A DNA stretch of 64,000 nt from DASQYE01 sp036389315 (GTDB taxonomy: Bacteria; Acidobacteriota; Blastocatellia; Pyrinomonadales; Pyrinomonadaceae). Shown here in pieces: positions 14,807-23,694 of this stretch (position 1 is its first letter; each line of letters begins with the position of its first letter). Below the pieces are notes generated by a model. The model saw only the letters and a program-made list of their open reading frames with translations, had not been told where the DNA came from and did no database searches. The position numbers and the translations under genes were made by a program. The DNA lies in NCBI GenBank assembly GCA_036389315.1, contig DASVQF010000032.1:62001-126000 (forward strand), in the 5' to 3' direction.

Positions 14807-15460
14807 ATGGCGCTCATACGTTTTCCAGACCCGCGATATGCTACGCCCGAAGGCATAGTGGCCATCGGCGGAGACCTCCGGCCCGAGAATGTCCTTGAGG
14901 CTTACAGGCGCGGCATCTTTCCCTGGCCGATAGACGAAGGGCTGCCGCTCGTCTGGTTCTGCCCGCAGGAACGGGCCATACTGGAGTTCGCAAGCTTGCA
15001 CGTCTCGCGCAGCCTCGCCCGTGAGAGACGGCGCACCAGCTTGCGCTTTACGATTGACCAGGCGTTCCGAGAGGTCATAAGCCTTTGCGCACGCACGCCG
15101 CGCGCGGGCGAGACCGGCACCTGGATTACTGCTGAAGTGATTCGCTCTTACACGGAGCTGCACGCCGCCGGCCACGTCCATAGCGTCGAGGCGTGGGAAG
15201 GAGAGCTGTTAGTCGGAGGCGTCTACGGAGTTGACGCGGGCGGCGCGTTCGCGGGCGAAAGCATGTTCCACCTACGTCCCAACGCCTCCAAGCTGGCGCT
15301 CCTGTTCCTCATCGAACACCTCCGCGGGCGCGGCCTCGAATGGATGGACATACAGATGTTGACGCCGCACATGGAGCGGCTCGGCGCAACTGTCATCAGC
15401 CGCGAGCACTTTCTGCAAAAGTTGGCCCAGGCACGCGCGCACAACCTCAGGCTGTTTTGA
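14807..15460 (+). CDS. aat: leucyl/phenylalanyl-tRNA--protein transferase
   Basis: 217 aa. It opens IRFPDPRYATPEGIVAIGGD and has the conserved blocks YRRGIFPWP, LVWFCPQERAILE, TWITAEVIRSYTELHAAGHVHSVE, GGVYGVDAGGAFAGESMF and DIQMLTPHM. The enzyme moves Leu or Phe from aminoacyl-tRNA to N-terminal Arg or Lys of proteins, making them ClpS substrates. The start at 14807 fits the conserved N-terminus; an open frame upstream has no homology. It is followed after 13 nt by the PepE gene, probably as one operon. Confidence 0.95.
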   Translation: MALIRFPDPRYATPEGIVAIGGDLRPENVLEAYRRGIFPWPIDEGLPLVWFCPQERAILEFASLHVSRSLARERRRTSLRFTIDQAFREVISLCARTPRAGETGTWITAEVIRSYTELHAAGHVHSVEAWEGELLVGGVYGVDAGGAFAGESMFHLRPNASKLALLFLIEHLRGRGLEWMDIQMLTPHMERLGATVISREHFLQKLAQARAHNLRLF

Positions 15461-15473
15461 GATTTCCGAAATC

Positions 15474-16211
15474 ATGGCACACAAAAGATTATTGCTCTTG
15501 AGCAACTCTACGAACTACGGCGAGCGCTACCTGGGTTATCCCGAGAGCGCGATCAAAGATTTTCTCGGGCCTGATTTTCCCGCAGGCTCCCCTTGCAGAG
15601 TTCTCTTCGTGCCCTTCGCCGGCGTCCGCATCTCCTTCGCCGAATACACGGCAACTGTGAGCCAGCGTTTTCGCGAGATGGGCTACGAGCTGGAATCCGT
15701 TCACGACGCGAGCGACCCCGTTGAGGCTATGCGACAGGCGTCTGCCATAGCCGTCGGCGGCGGCAACACCTTCCACCTCCTGCGCGGCCTCTACGACTCC
15801 GGGCTGATAGAGCCCTTGCGCGCCCGCGTCGAAGAAGGCACGCCCTACATAGGTTGGAGCGCAGGCTCGAACGTCGCTTGCCCCACCATCAAGACCACCA
15901 ACGACATGCCCATCGTCGAGCCCCCATCCTTTCGCGCCCTCAACCTAGTCCCCTTCCAGATCAACCCCCACTACACAGACGCTCAACCCGTCGGCCACGC
16001 CGGCGAAACGCGCGACCAGCGCCTCGCCGAGTTTCTGGAAGTCAACCCCGGCGTCTACGTCATCGGCCTCCGCGAAGGCACCATCCTCCGCATCGAAGAC
16101 GCCTCCGTCAAACTCCTCGGCGACCACACCGCCCGTGTCTTCCTCAAGGGCCGGGAAACCATAGACTACACGCCGCAAGACTCCCTAGACTTTCTCCTAC
16201 AGCGACCCTAA
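15474..16211 (+). CDS. pepE: dipeptidase E (alpha-aspartyl dipeptidase)
   Basis: 245 aa, S51 family. The triad Ser129 (GWSAGS), Asp144 (TTNDMPIVEP) and His166 (NPHYTD) has exactly the 15- and 22-residue spacing known from Salmonella/E. coli PepE. The N-terminus RLLLLSNSTNYGERYL and AVGGGNTFHLLRGLY are also family hallmarks. It cleaves Asp-X dipeptides in the cytoplasm. It lies 13 nt after aat, so it may clear peptides left by Clp-type proteolysis; that link is inference. Confidence 0.93.
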   Translation: MAHKRLLLLSNSTNYGERYLGYPESAIKDFLGPDFPAGSPCRVLFVPFAGVRISFAEYTATVSQRFREMGYELESVHDASDPVEAMRQASAIAVGGGNTFHLLRGLYDSGLIEPLRARVEEGTPYIGWSAGSNVACPTIKTTNDMPIVEPPSFRALNLVPFQINPHYTDAQPVGHAGETRDQRLAEFLEVNPGVYVIGLREGTILRIEDASVKLLGDHTARVFLKGRETIDYTPQDSLDFLLQRP

Positions 16212-16264
16212 CAGCACACCCGGCGGTATTGACCTGGTCTAGCGCGAACTGCCTCCGATATTAC

Positions 16265-19032
16265 TCAACCCAACTGCTGCGCAATCTCCTCTACTTCACC
16301 GTCCCGCCGATGGTAGCCCATGCGCTCGATCATCTCTTTGGCCGTCTCCCAATGCTCATGCGCTTCATCCCTCTTGCCCTGCGCCAGATGCAGCCGCGCC
16401 GATTCCAGATAATAATCTGCGAGATACAAACCCATCCCGCCGCGCGTGGCAATGCGCAGCACTTCGGCCAGGTCGAGCTCGGCTCGCTCATGCTCGCCCC
16501 TGACCCGATGCAACTCCGCGCGCGCCAGCAGTCCGCGGGCAATGAATTCTTGGTGACCCGCTTGCCGCAGCCCGTCCACGGCGCGCTGCAAGAACTCCAC
16601 CGCCTGCGTGGTATCGCTCCTCTGTGACTGTTGCGCTTCGATGAGCCATGCGCGCCCTAATGAGAGGTTGCCCAAAGCAATGTCGAGCAACCCAAAATGT
16701 TGCTTTGCCCATTCAACCATCTGGGCAGCCCGTTCTTTTACTTCCTGCGCCTGTCCCTGCCGAGTAGCAGATCCCAGTACTGAAATCCTGATAATGAATA
16801 GAGAAGTGGGTATGCAGGCTGCCGATGCTGTTGCATATCTTCAGCTTTGCGGAAGGTGGCGGCGGCTTCTAACGTACGGCCTGACTGATACCATGCATCG
16901 GCTAGCCTTGCTCTTGTGTGTATTGACCAAAACTCGTCATCGCCGCGATCCGCCAGTTCCACGCTCTGCTGAGCAAAGGCGAGCGCCTCCGACAGGTCGC
17001 CAATGGCCAAGTAGAGTTCGCTGAGGTTGATGGCAACGATAGCAGCAAATTTCCAGTTCTCACCTGCAATATACGCCTCCAATGGCGTCTGCATTGGTTG
17101 CGCCGCTTCTTGCATTCGTCCCAGCGCGCGCAGGCGAAGGCCTGCCGCATTCAGCACAAAAGCCTTATCCTTATCAGTGATTCCTGCCACTGGTTGTTCC
17201 CATGATATTTCAAAGAAGCTGGATAGCACCGCCAGATCAGCACTATAAGCACCGAGATTCGTCAAATTGAACCTCTCTCCACCTCTCTGAATACGCCGCA
17301 AGTAGACTTCATCGAATGCCTCCTGATGCCTGCCCGCTGCGCAGCCATGCGAGACGGCGGCATAGAGCGGCGACATCTCCTCCACAGTGTCAGGGAATTC
17401 TTTAGTTGTGCGCTTGAGGTGTTCGTAGAGGCGATTGTTGGCTTCGCGCCAGGCGTCGGGGCGGTCGCGTTTGAGTTGTTGTTTGAAATGCTCGCGCACA
17501 AGCGGGTGCGCGTCGAGTGTGTTAGGGTCGTTCGCTGACGCTGTGCCGAGCAGCTTGATGCGGCGCAGCTTTGCTAATGATTGTTGCCATTTGTGTTCTT
17601 TCAAATTCTGTAACGGTTCGGTGAGGCCGGGGATGGCGGGTGCGGCGCGGAGGGCGGAGATGCTTGCGGGTTCGGCGGGGCGGTCGAAGAGGCCGAGCAG
17701 GCGCAGGACTGATAGCTCTACGCCTTCGCCGAGCCATTTTTCATAGGCTCGCATGACTCGCTCGGCGTGGCTGCCGTGGCGCACGTCCTCTTCGAGGCTC
17801 TCGATTTCGTTGCGGCGTCGAATGTCGCCTTCGCAGGCATCGGCGAGGTAGCTGCCGAGCAGGGTGAGCGCAAGCGCGTGGCCTTCGTATTCCTCAACTG
17901 CCTATTCCAGCTCGTCGTCGTCAGTGACTTGCAGCGCGCGTAAAAGCTGCGCGCCTGCTTTCGGGGTCAGTTGTTCGAGTTCGTGTTGTGTGACCGTGCC
18001 GTTTTCAAATTCGACCAGATCGCCTACACGCTCGCGTGTGGAGATCACGCACAAGCCGTCTTGACGAGCCGCCAACTCGACTAAGAGCGCCTGCAAGGCC
18101 GCATCTTTCAAGCGCCCCTCCTGCGGCCCCGGCGGATGTTGCAGCGGTTCGAGTCCGTCCAGGACGAGCAGGGTGCGCGTTTGCCGGATGAAGCGCGCGA
18201 GGCGTTCGCCCTTGTCCCAGGGCGAGCCTTGCGTCGGGTCTGTATCGCCGAACCAGCGCAACGCCTGGTCAATGAAGAGGTCTGCGGAGGCTGCACGCTC
18301 GCTCGTGCCCTGACTGTAGAAAGACCAGCCGTAGACGCGCTCTGCGCCGCGATAATTGTCGCGCGCCAGGCGTTGCTTGAGCCAATGATTGACGAGCGCC
18401 GTTTTGCCCACGCCGCCCCAGGCGACGAAGGCTATGATGTTCGTAGTGGGATTCTTCCAGGCATCGTCGAGGAGTTGCAATTCGGCGTCGCGGCCAAAGA
18501 GGTCTGGGCCGCTCGTGGGCAAGCGTGCGATGGAGATTTGGTCGCGGGGCAGCGGCGGCGGCAGCGTGACGTTGAAGAACGTTGCGACGATCTCCGGATA
18601 TTTGTTGACGAGCATGTCAAGCTCTGTGCGCGCCCAGAACTGGCACTCGTAGCCATGTTGCTCGCAAAACTCGCGCACCTTCTCGCGCGCATCTGCGGAG
18701 AGTATGGCGTTGGTGACGAAGACGATGCCGAAAGGTTTCTTCGTCGGGTCGGTGACGACTAGCGCGTTGTACTTCTCAACCTCTTTGATGAGCGTCGCGG
18801 CGCTGATCGTCTGGTAACGCTTGCATTGAAAATACCAGAGCTGCTCGCCGCTGCCGGTCGCGCGGTAAGCGACGACATCGCGCCCCTGTTCGCTTCCCGC
18901 TGCGCCGAGATGCTCCGGGCGCAGGTAGCCTTCGCGTCCGACCAACGACAAACATAGGCGCTCGAAATCCTGTGGCGATAATTCGCCAAAGGGCAGGAGG
19001 TGAGCGCCTTTCGTGACGTTCGGCTTTATCAT
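16265..19032 (-). pseudogene. Mrr-STAND-TPR (Avs-like) gene broken by a stop codon and a frameshift
   Basis: The N-terminus has a Mrr-type PD-(D/E)xK nuclease domain (FERLCLSLVGREGY, DVVAYR, YFQCKRYQ). An NB-ARC/STAND ATPase follows, with Walker A AWGGVGKTAL and LLVLDGLEP, then a TPR-like sensor region. This layout matches antiviral STAND (Avs) proteins, where a nuclease effector is triggered when the sensor binds phage protein. The frame is interrupted by an in-frame TAG at about 17899-17901 (TDDDELE-stop-AVEEYEGHAL). Near 16750-16760 one base is missing or extra, so GRGQAQEVKERAAQ continues in another frame. Both halves read on with good homology-like composition, so decay is recent, or sequencing is wrong. 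Start chosen at 19032, preceded by AGGAG. Confidence 0.82.
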
Positions 19033-19177
19033 CAGAAGCTCCTGCAATCAAACTGTCGGGCCCCTGTACATGCTATATACTACGCCGCAGCTTTGCCACA
19101 TTTCGTAAATGCTCAAGTCAGACGTGTAGTGTGTCACCCGAAGGTAACTACTGCGTGCGACTGATTTTGTCTAGCCC

Positions 19178-19924
19178 CTAGCGAGTATCTTTAGCCGCGA
19201 GCGCGTCCAGGCGCTTGCGCGCTTCCGCCGCCTGTGGGCTTCGAGGGTAGCGGCGCAGGATTTCGCGCCAACCCTCGCCGTCATAATGAAACTGCTTCGC
19301 GGCCCGGTTGAAGATGAAAGTGATGCCCTGCCGCCTGTAACGGTCTAGGCCGTTGTAGCTCTGGAAGTAGCTGAAGAGAGGAGCGCCGCCTGCCAGCATC
19401 TCGCGCTCGTCCAAACGGCGCACGGCGTCGCGCGAGAGCTTGGTGGCCGCCACCTCAGCCGCCTCCGCGTAGAGCATCAAGACTTCCGGGCGCGCAGGCG
19501 AGCGGGGAAAAGTGTCCAGGAATATGCGCGCGCGTAGGACTCGATCAAAATCTTCGGAGGCGCGGATGAGCCGCAGCAGGCGTTGGTCGTCACCGTCTCG
19601 CGCGGGCCAGGCGAGGGCCTCGCTTTGCACCCACCCGCCCGTGCGCCTGGTCACGGCGACGCGATAGAAGGAGACGCCGTCGGGCCCACGACGCGCGCCG
19701 AGGATGAGAACCACGCGCCCCCGGCTTATCCTTTGTAACAGCCTGGCCGAAAGCTCCGGCGCGTCTAACAGCGCAGCCAATCTCTCGTCAATGACGACGG
19801 CGCTTCTGCTGCCGAGCGTCGCACGCCGCCGCTGCGCGACAGTTTCAGTCACAGAACAGAGCGCGACCAGCGTGAGGGCCAGCGAAAAGATAATCTTCCT
19901 GATAGATGAGGAATGAAAAGACAC
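19178..19924 (-). CDS. exported hypothetical protein, 248 aa
   Basis: The N-terminal signal peptide (IIFSLALTLVALCSVTETVAQ) directs it out of the cytoplasm. An SH3-like beta region seems to follow (VLILGARRGPDGVSFYRVAV, GWVQSEALAWPA), and the C-terminal half is helical with TPR-like spacing (EILRRYPRSPQAAEARKRLDAL). I do not recognise a named family. It stands alone, 128 nt from the broken STAND gene. Confidence 0.75.
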   Translation of the reverse strand: MSFHSSSIRKIIFSLALTLVALCSVTETVAQRRRATLGSRSAVVIDERLAALLDAPELSARLLQRISRGRVVLILGARRGPDGVSFYRVAVTRRTGGWVQSEALAWPARDGDDQRLLRLIRASEDFDRVLRARIFLDTFPRSPARPEVLMLYAEAAEVAATKLSRDAVRRLDEREMLAGGAPLFSYFQSYNGLDRYRRQGITFIFNRAAKQFHYDGEGWREILRRYPRSPQAAEARKRLDALAAKDTR

Positions 19925-20000
19925 TTGCCTTGCCTCCTTTTACAAGGTGAGGTTGATTTGAGGCGACATGCTCGACGCTTTTCGTCGCTTCGCGCGCTCA

Positions 20001-20040
20001 GTGAAGTTCAGCGCGCAGCGCGGCGGCGAGTCGCAGGCGA
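20001..20040. repeat. 40-bp direct repeat, distal copy
   Basis: 39 of 40 bases match 21212-21251, which covers the last codons and stop of ruvC. The pair brackets the Gly-rich and SLATT-like genes. Either a duplicated attachment site or a dispersed genomic repeat. Confidence 0.6.
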
Positions 20041-20144
20041 TAGAAGAGAGCGCCCGGCGCAGGTGTCCCTTAAACAGCTTGGTGTGGAAAGACACCTGCG
20101 CGAGTAGTCAGTGAATTTTCTGCTACGGGCCCGTCATAGAGCCA

Positions 20145-20495
20145 TTAGTCCCAACCGTTCGGAGGCTGAATACCTGTGCTGCCCCCGCCGCCGCTTCCGT
20201 CCGACGGCTCTCCATACCCCTCCGGGTCGGGCTCATCGGGCTCTTGGCTGATCCTCCCGCCCGAGCTTGAGCCGCCACCACCGCCGCCGCCACCGCCGGA
20301 GCCGCCGTGTCCGCCGCCCGAGCTTGAGCCGCCGCCGGAACCGGAACTGCCGCCCCCGCCCGAGCTTGAGCCGCCACCACCGGAGCCGGAGCCGCCGCTG
20401 CCGCCGGAGCCTCCACCTCCTTGCACATGAAGAACCGATGCGATACTACCGGGCAGACATATATTCCCGTTTCGGTTCAAGTCTTCCTGGCTCAT
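20145..20495 (-). CDS. Gly/Ser-rich small protein
   Basis: 116 aa. A short N-terminal segment MSQEDLNRNGNICLPGS is followed by about 60 residues of GGGGSGGS-type repeats and an acidic tail DEPDPEGYGEPSD. AAGGAGGAG lies ideally before the ATG, so it is a real gene despite low complexity. The proline-rich frame on the other strand is its shadow. It starts 66 nt after the stop of the SLATT-like gene and is probably co-transcribed with it. No known family; a flexible scaffold, surface peptide or partner of the membrane protein are all possible. Confidence 0.65.
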   Translation of the reverse strand: MSQEDLNRNGNICLPGSIASVLHVQGGGGSGGSGGSGSGGGGSSSGGGGSSGSGGGSSSGGGHGGSGGGGGGGGGSSSGGRISQEPDEPDPEGYGEPSDGSGGGGSTGIQPPNGWD

Positions 20496-20561
20496 CTGCC
20501 TTCTCCTCCTTATCGTTTGAAGTTTTTCCTGGTTCGTCTTGACTCGGTATGGGGCTGGGCC

Positions 20562-21158
20562 CTATGCCTCCAACTTTGCCGGATGGCCCGCTGCTGTTGG
20601 CGCTACCTCTTCAACAATATGTGATTGATACCATTGCTCGAATGGCGGGTTTCTCTTCTTAACATACGCAACACAGTTGTTGAGCAGCTTTTCCTTGGCC
20701 TTTTCATCTTCCAGCGCCAGCTTCTTGAAACGCTCGTCCGCCTGGGCGTAAGGCTCTAGAATCTCATCTGTGACGGAGCCGCTGGCCTCGATCTTTTTCT
20801 TTACCTGCTGTAGGTCATAGAACAGCTCGGTATAGCCGACATATAGCTTGCTATAGGTTTCCACTCTCTTGGAAAGATTGAGAAGCGGCTTCAGAATGCT
20901 CATCACAGCGACGGCACCGGCGATGACGGGCCAGACCGCCGCGCCCAGGGGAGTCTTCCAAAGATACCAGGCCGCCACCGTGCCGGAGGTTCCGATAGCC
21001 AGGCCAATCTCGTAATAGAGATTCCATTTCTTGTAGGTGTCGAGCCGGCACTCATAGTATCTATGGTTCATGAACGCAGTGCGATAGTCGTCGTAGAAGG
21101 CCCTCGCCCGCGCGCGTACATTCTGGTGGTGTGGGTGTTTGAGGTGCGGTGAAGACAT
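20562..21158 (-). CDS. SLATT-like two-TM protein
   Basis: 198 aa. Two hydrophobic helices (LYYEIGLAIGTSGTVAAWYLW and AVWPVIAGAVAVMSILKPLL) are followed by a long helical region KRVETYSKLYVGYTELFYDLQQVKKKIEA. This layout matches SLATT domains, two-TM pore-type effectors described in nucleotide-signal conflict systems (SMODS/SLOG-associating). No nucleotidyltransferase or SLOG gene is adjacent, only the Gly-rich protein. Assignment is by topology and motif feel, not a search. A membrane-acting immunity effector is the leading hypothesis. Confidence 0.6.
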   Translation of the reverse strand: MSSPHLKHPHHQNVRARARAFYDDYRTAFMNHRYYECRLDTYKKWNLYYEIGLAIGTSGTVAAWYLWKTPLGAAVWPVIAGAVAVMSILKPLLNLSKRVETYSKLYVGYTELFYDLQQVKKKIEASGSVTDEILEPYAQADERFKKLALEDEKAKEKLLNNCVAYVKKRNPPFEQWYQSHIVEEVAPTAAGHPAKLEA

Positions 21159-21211
21159 AAAAGGCTCCTTTTCGAGTGTGATGAGGCGGTGCTCGCGGAG
21201 CCGTCTACGCT

Positions 21212-21251
21212 GTGAAGTTTAGCGCGCAGCGCGGCGGCGAGTCGCAGGCGA
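21212..21251. repeat. 40-bp direct repeat overlapping the ruvC 3' end
   Basis: The partner of 20001-20040 with one mismatch. In the ruvC frame it encodes SPATRRRAAR-stop, and the distal copy keeps those codons with TGA in place of TAA. Confidence 0.6.
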
Positions 21252-21773
21252 CTGAGAATTTGACACTTGGGCGCGGGCATCTGCGGCGAGGATGCGCCCC
21301 CGAGTGCCCGCGTGGTGAAAATGGCAGATCGCTATGGCGAGCGCGTCGGCCGCATCATGCGGCTCAGGCACGCTGGGCAGTGAAAGCAGCACTCTGACCA
21401 TCTCCTGCACCTGATGCTTTTCGGCATTGCCGTAGCCGACGACCGTCTGCTTTACTAATCTCGGGCTGTATTCATAAATCTCTAATTGGGCGCGCTCGGC
21501 TGCCAGCAAGGCTACGCCGCGCACCTGTCCGAGCTTGAGCGCGACCTTGACGTTGGTCGCGTAGAAGGCTTCCTCAATCGAGCATGCATCGGGCCGCAAG
21601 CGCGCCATGACGGCCTCAAGGCCGTTGCTGATCTTCAAGAGGCGCAGCGAGAACCTCTCGCGCGTCGGAGCCTTGACGGTGCCGTATTCAATCAGGCGGT
21701 AGCGACGGCCGTCGCCTTCCACTACCCCCCACCCGGTAGTCTCGCTTCCCGGATCAATCCCCAATACACGCAT
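21219..21773 (-). CDS. ruvC: Holliday junction resolvase RuvC
   Basis: 184 aa. MRVLGIDPGSETTGWGVVE carries the first catalytic Asp, SIEEAFYATNVKVALKLGQVRG the Glu, and EPHDAADALAIAICH the last Asp pair. RuvC cuts Holliday junctions with RuvAB; no ruvA or ruvB is nearby. I place the start at 21773 (MRVLGID) rather than 21791. The terminus of the Tn7-like element lies only 28 nt upstream, so the native promoter has been displaced. Confidence 0.95.
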   Translation of the reverse strand: MRVLGIDPGSETTGWGVVEGDGRRYRLIEYGTVKAPTRERFSLRLLKISNGLEAVMARLRPDACSIEEAFYATNVKVALKLGQVRGVALLAAERAQLEIYEYSPRLVKQTVVGYGNAEKHQVQEMVRVLLSLPSVPEPHDAADALAIAICHFHHAGTRGRILAADARAQVSNSQSPATRRRAAR

Positions 21774-21800
21774 CGGCGCGGAGCATATCACAAGAAAGCT

Positions 21801-21880
21801 TGTTCACGAACAATAAAGTCTGCCCCTAAACAATAAAGTCTGCCCCTAAACAATTAAGTTTGCCTCTCAACAATAAACCG
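21801..21880. repeat. Tn7 R-like end with four TnsB-type sites
   Basis: The terminus TGTTCACGA is followed by CAATAAAGTC at 21811 and 21831, CAATTAAGTT at 21851 and CAATAAACCG at 21871, each exactly 20 bp apart. The sequence ACAATAAAGTC is itself found in the TnsB sites of Tn7. Confidence 0.75.
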
Positions 21881-22030
21881 TTCCGACCTAGCTGTTCCGA
21901 GCACAGTAATTATTTGTAAACCTCACTTCTAGCCTTGAACATAATTACTATACACCCTGCATTACTGCAGAACGAAGCCGGCGGCGGGTATGCTACAAAC
22001 CCGCTGTGGATAGGCTTAGCTTGAACAGTA

Positions 22031-22283
22031 TTATGTAACAGCCTTCAAAACCTCATTTCCGAAGTCAAACCACAGAGGCTCGTTCGTTTCTACGAAATCA
22101 CCTTGCCGATCGGTAAGATATAGGCAACAGAGGTCAGCGTATCCAGCCTTTTTCGCTGTAGCACGTAAGCTAGGAAAGCGGGTTTTGATGCTAGATTCTG
22201 CGAATAGGAAGATCTGGTTGACACCGAATTTCTTTAATGCTTTTGGATAGTCTTTATCGATTGAAGTTAGTAGCGACTTGCAA
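22031..22283 (-). pseudogene. C-terminal gene remnant, unknown
   Basis: On the minus strand a protein-like stretch (KKFGVNQIFLFAESSIKTRF, ADLCCLYLTDRQGDFVETNE) ends at a stop codon at 22031. Its plausible part begins only at the TnsD fragment boundary near 22280, so the rest appears lost by the same rearrangement. Family not recognised. Confidence 0.35.
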
Positions 22284-23042
22284 CTGATAACCGCCCTCAT
22301 CTGGGACAAAGCTCTCCGTGAGTTATGGGCAGACTCCTCATTGACCCTAGAGGATATTGCCCTGCGCCTGTGTAGGAACCGCCGTTCTGAGCCGAGGATC
22401 AAAATTGAGGCCGAGCGGCTAGAGCTACCATTTCCCAGGCGTTACAAGAATTGTCGGCCAGCCTGCGTGTACCAGAGAAGGAGGCCTGTCCGCAATACCA
22501 CACAGGCATTGAAGATTAAACTGTCGATGCAAGATGTGCTTAGAGAAAAGCAACGCCAGTGGCTAGATATCCTCAGACAGCATCCAAATGCCCTTCGGAC
22601 GGAGATTAAGGAAAAGTTTTCGAGCCTCTACAAGTGGCTTAATAAGCAGGACCGAGCATGGCTACAGAAACATCTTCCGCCTAAGAAGGATCACTCGTTC
22701 GACTGGGCAGGTTTAGACACCACGCTCGCCCGAGCCGTGGCTGAATCAGCTAATCGGATCAAAAACGCCAACAAGCCGAGACGCATAACTGTATTCGCCC
22801 TTGGGCAAGATACTGGTTGTTACGACTACTTACGTAAGCAGATTGACAGACTGCCAGAGACTGCGAAGGTACTAAAAGAGGTTTTAGAGATGCGCGTTGA
22901 GTTCACTAAGCGAAGGATTCAGGAAACGTCCGCAGCAGAGTCGGCTGTTTTGGCAACTGGAAACCTTATTTCCAATTGCCAAAGAGCACAAATGGCGACC
23001 AGTAATATGGATGCGCAAACGGCTTGTCCTTATCTGGCTTGA
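22278..23042 (+). pseudogene. tnsD: TnsD/TniQ C-terminal fragment
   Basis: 254 residues. RLELPFPRRY, WLDILRQHPNA, KWLNKQDRAWLQKHLPP, SFDWAGLDTTLARAV, ANKPRRITVFALGQDTG and RLPETAKVLKEVLEMRVEFT follow the C-terminal domain of Tn7 TnsD, the target-site DNA-binding subunit. The N-terminal TniQ zinc domain is absent and the frame opens from a TTG after a stop, so this is a remnant. The last 30 residues look unrelated. It lies close to the R-like end, where tns genes sit in Tn7, supporting the element call. Loss of the TniQ part should prevent recruitment of TnsC. Confidence 0.7.
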
Positions 23043-23694
23043 ATAGTATTTGATATTTTGGATCAATGGCAACATCTTCACCCGATGCTTCGTTGCCTTT
23101 AGTTGTAGATATCTCTAGATTCTGTGCTTAGATCGTCGCAATCGGCTTGCTTTCGCAGCAAGCTGCGGGGAATGTACCCGCTAGAGGGACTTGACCGTGC
23201 AAGGAATCTAAAAAACTCACACAAGAATCTCATCTCATTGAGAGCTTCTACACTTGAAGTCACAGTAATATTGTCGACGAATGTATACACCTGACGGAGC
23301 GCCTGTCGCCATAAGTAGACTTATTATGTCCAAAACATATGGGTGACTGGTAGTAATCGTTAAGGAATAGCATATTAGCTCAGTTCAAGGCTCATGGTAT
23401 ATTTCTTGCGTTCACGCTACCCAAGCAGCAGGCTCCAGAAAAAGCGAAAAAGGATTCGGCTGCTACTGTCCTTCCGAGTAGATAGAGCTTATGGGCAATA
23501 ATTATGTTTAGCCTACCTGCCCATTCTACCCATATTAGATGCGCCGCTTATAACGAATACCTCAGTGGCCCGTCGCAAGGCAGAAACACATCTGCTAAAG
23601 CAGTCCAAAGCTAGTTGTAGTTGTGCCGTCGGCTGAATGGGTTTAGTCACGAACGACCTCACCATCATGATGTGACAATTGAAAGCTTAATTAT
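23043..23694. other. gene-free interval inside the element
   Basis: Lower GC than the flanks and many stop codons in all frames. I see no RNA gene, end repeat or clear promoter. It probably holds decayed sequence and the upstream region of the TcB-TcC gene. Confidence 0.5.

Noticed and set aside
20176..20430. Pro-rich 84-codon frame on the plus strand
   Set aside because: It mirrors the Gly-rich repeats of the minus-strand gene, which has a strong ribosome site; this frame has none.
20176..20430. CRISPR-like or tandem DNA repeats
   Set aside because: The periodicity comes from GGC/AGC codon runs of the Gly-rich gene; there are no regular spacers. No CRISPR array is seen in the window.
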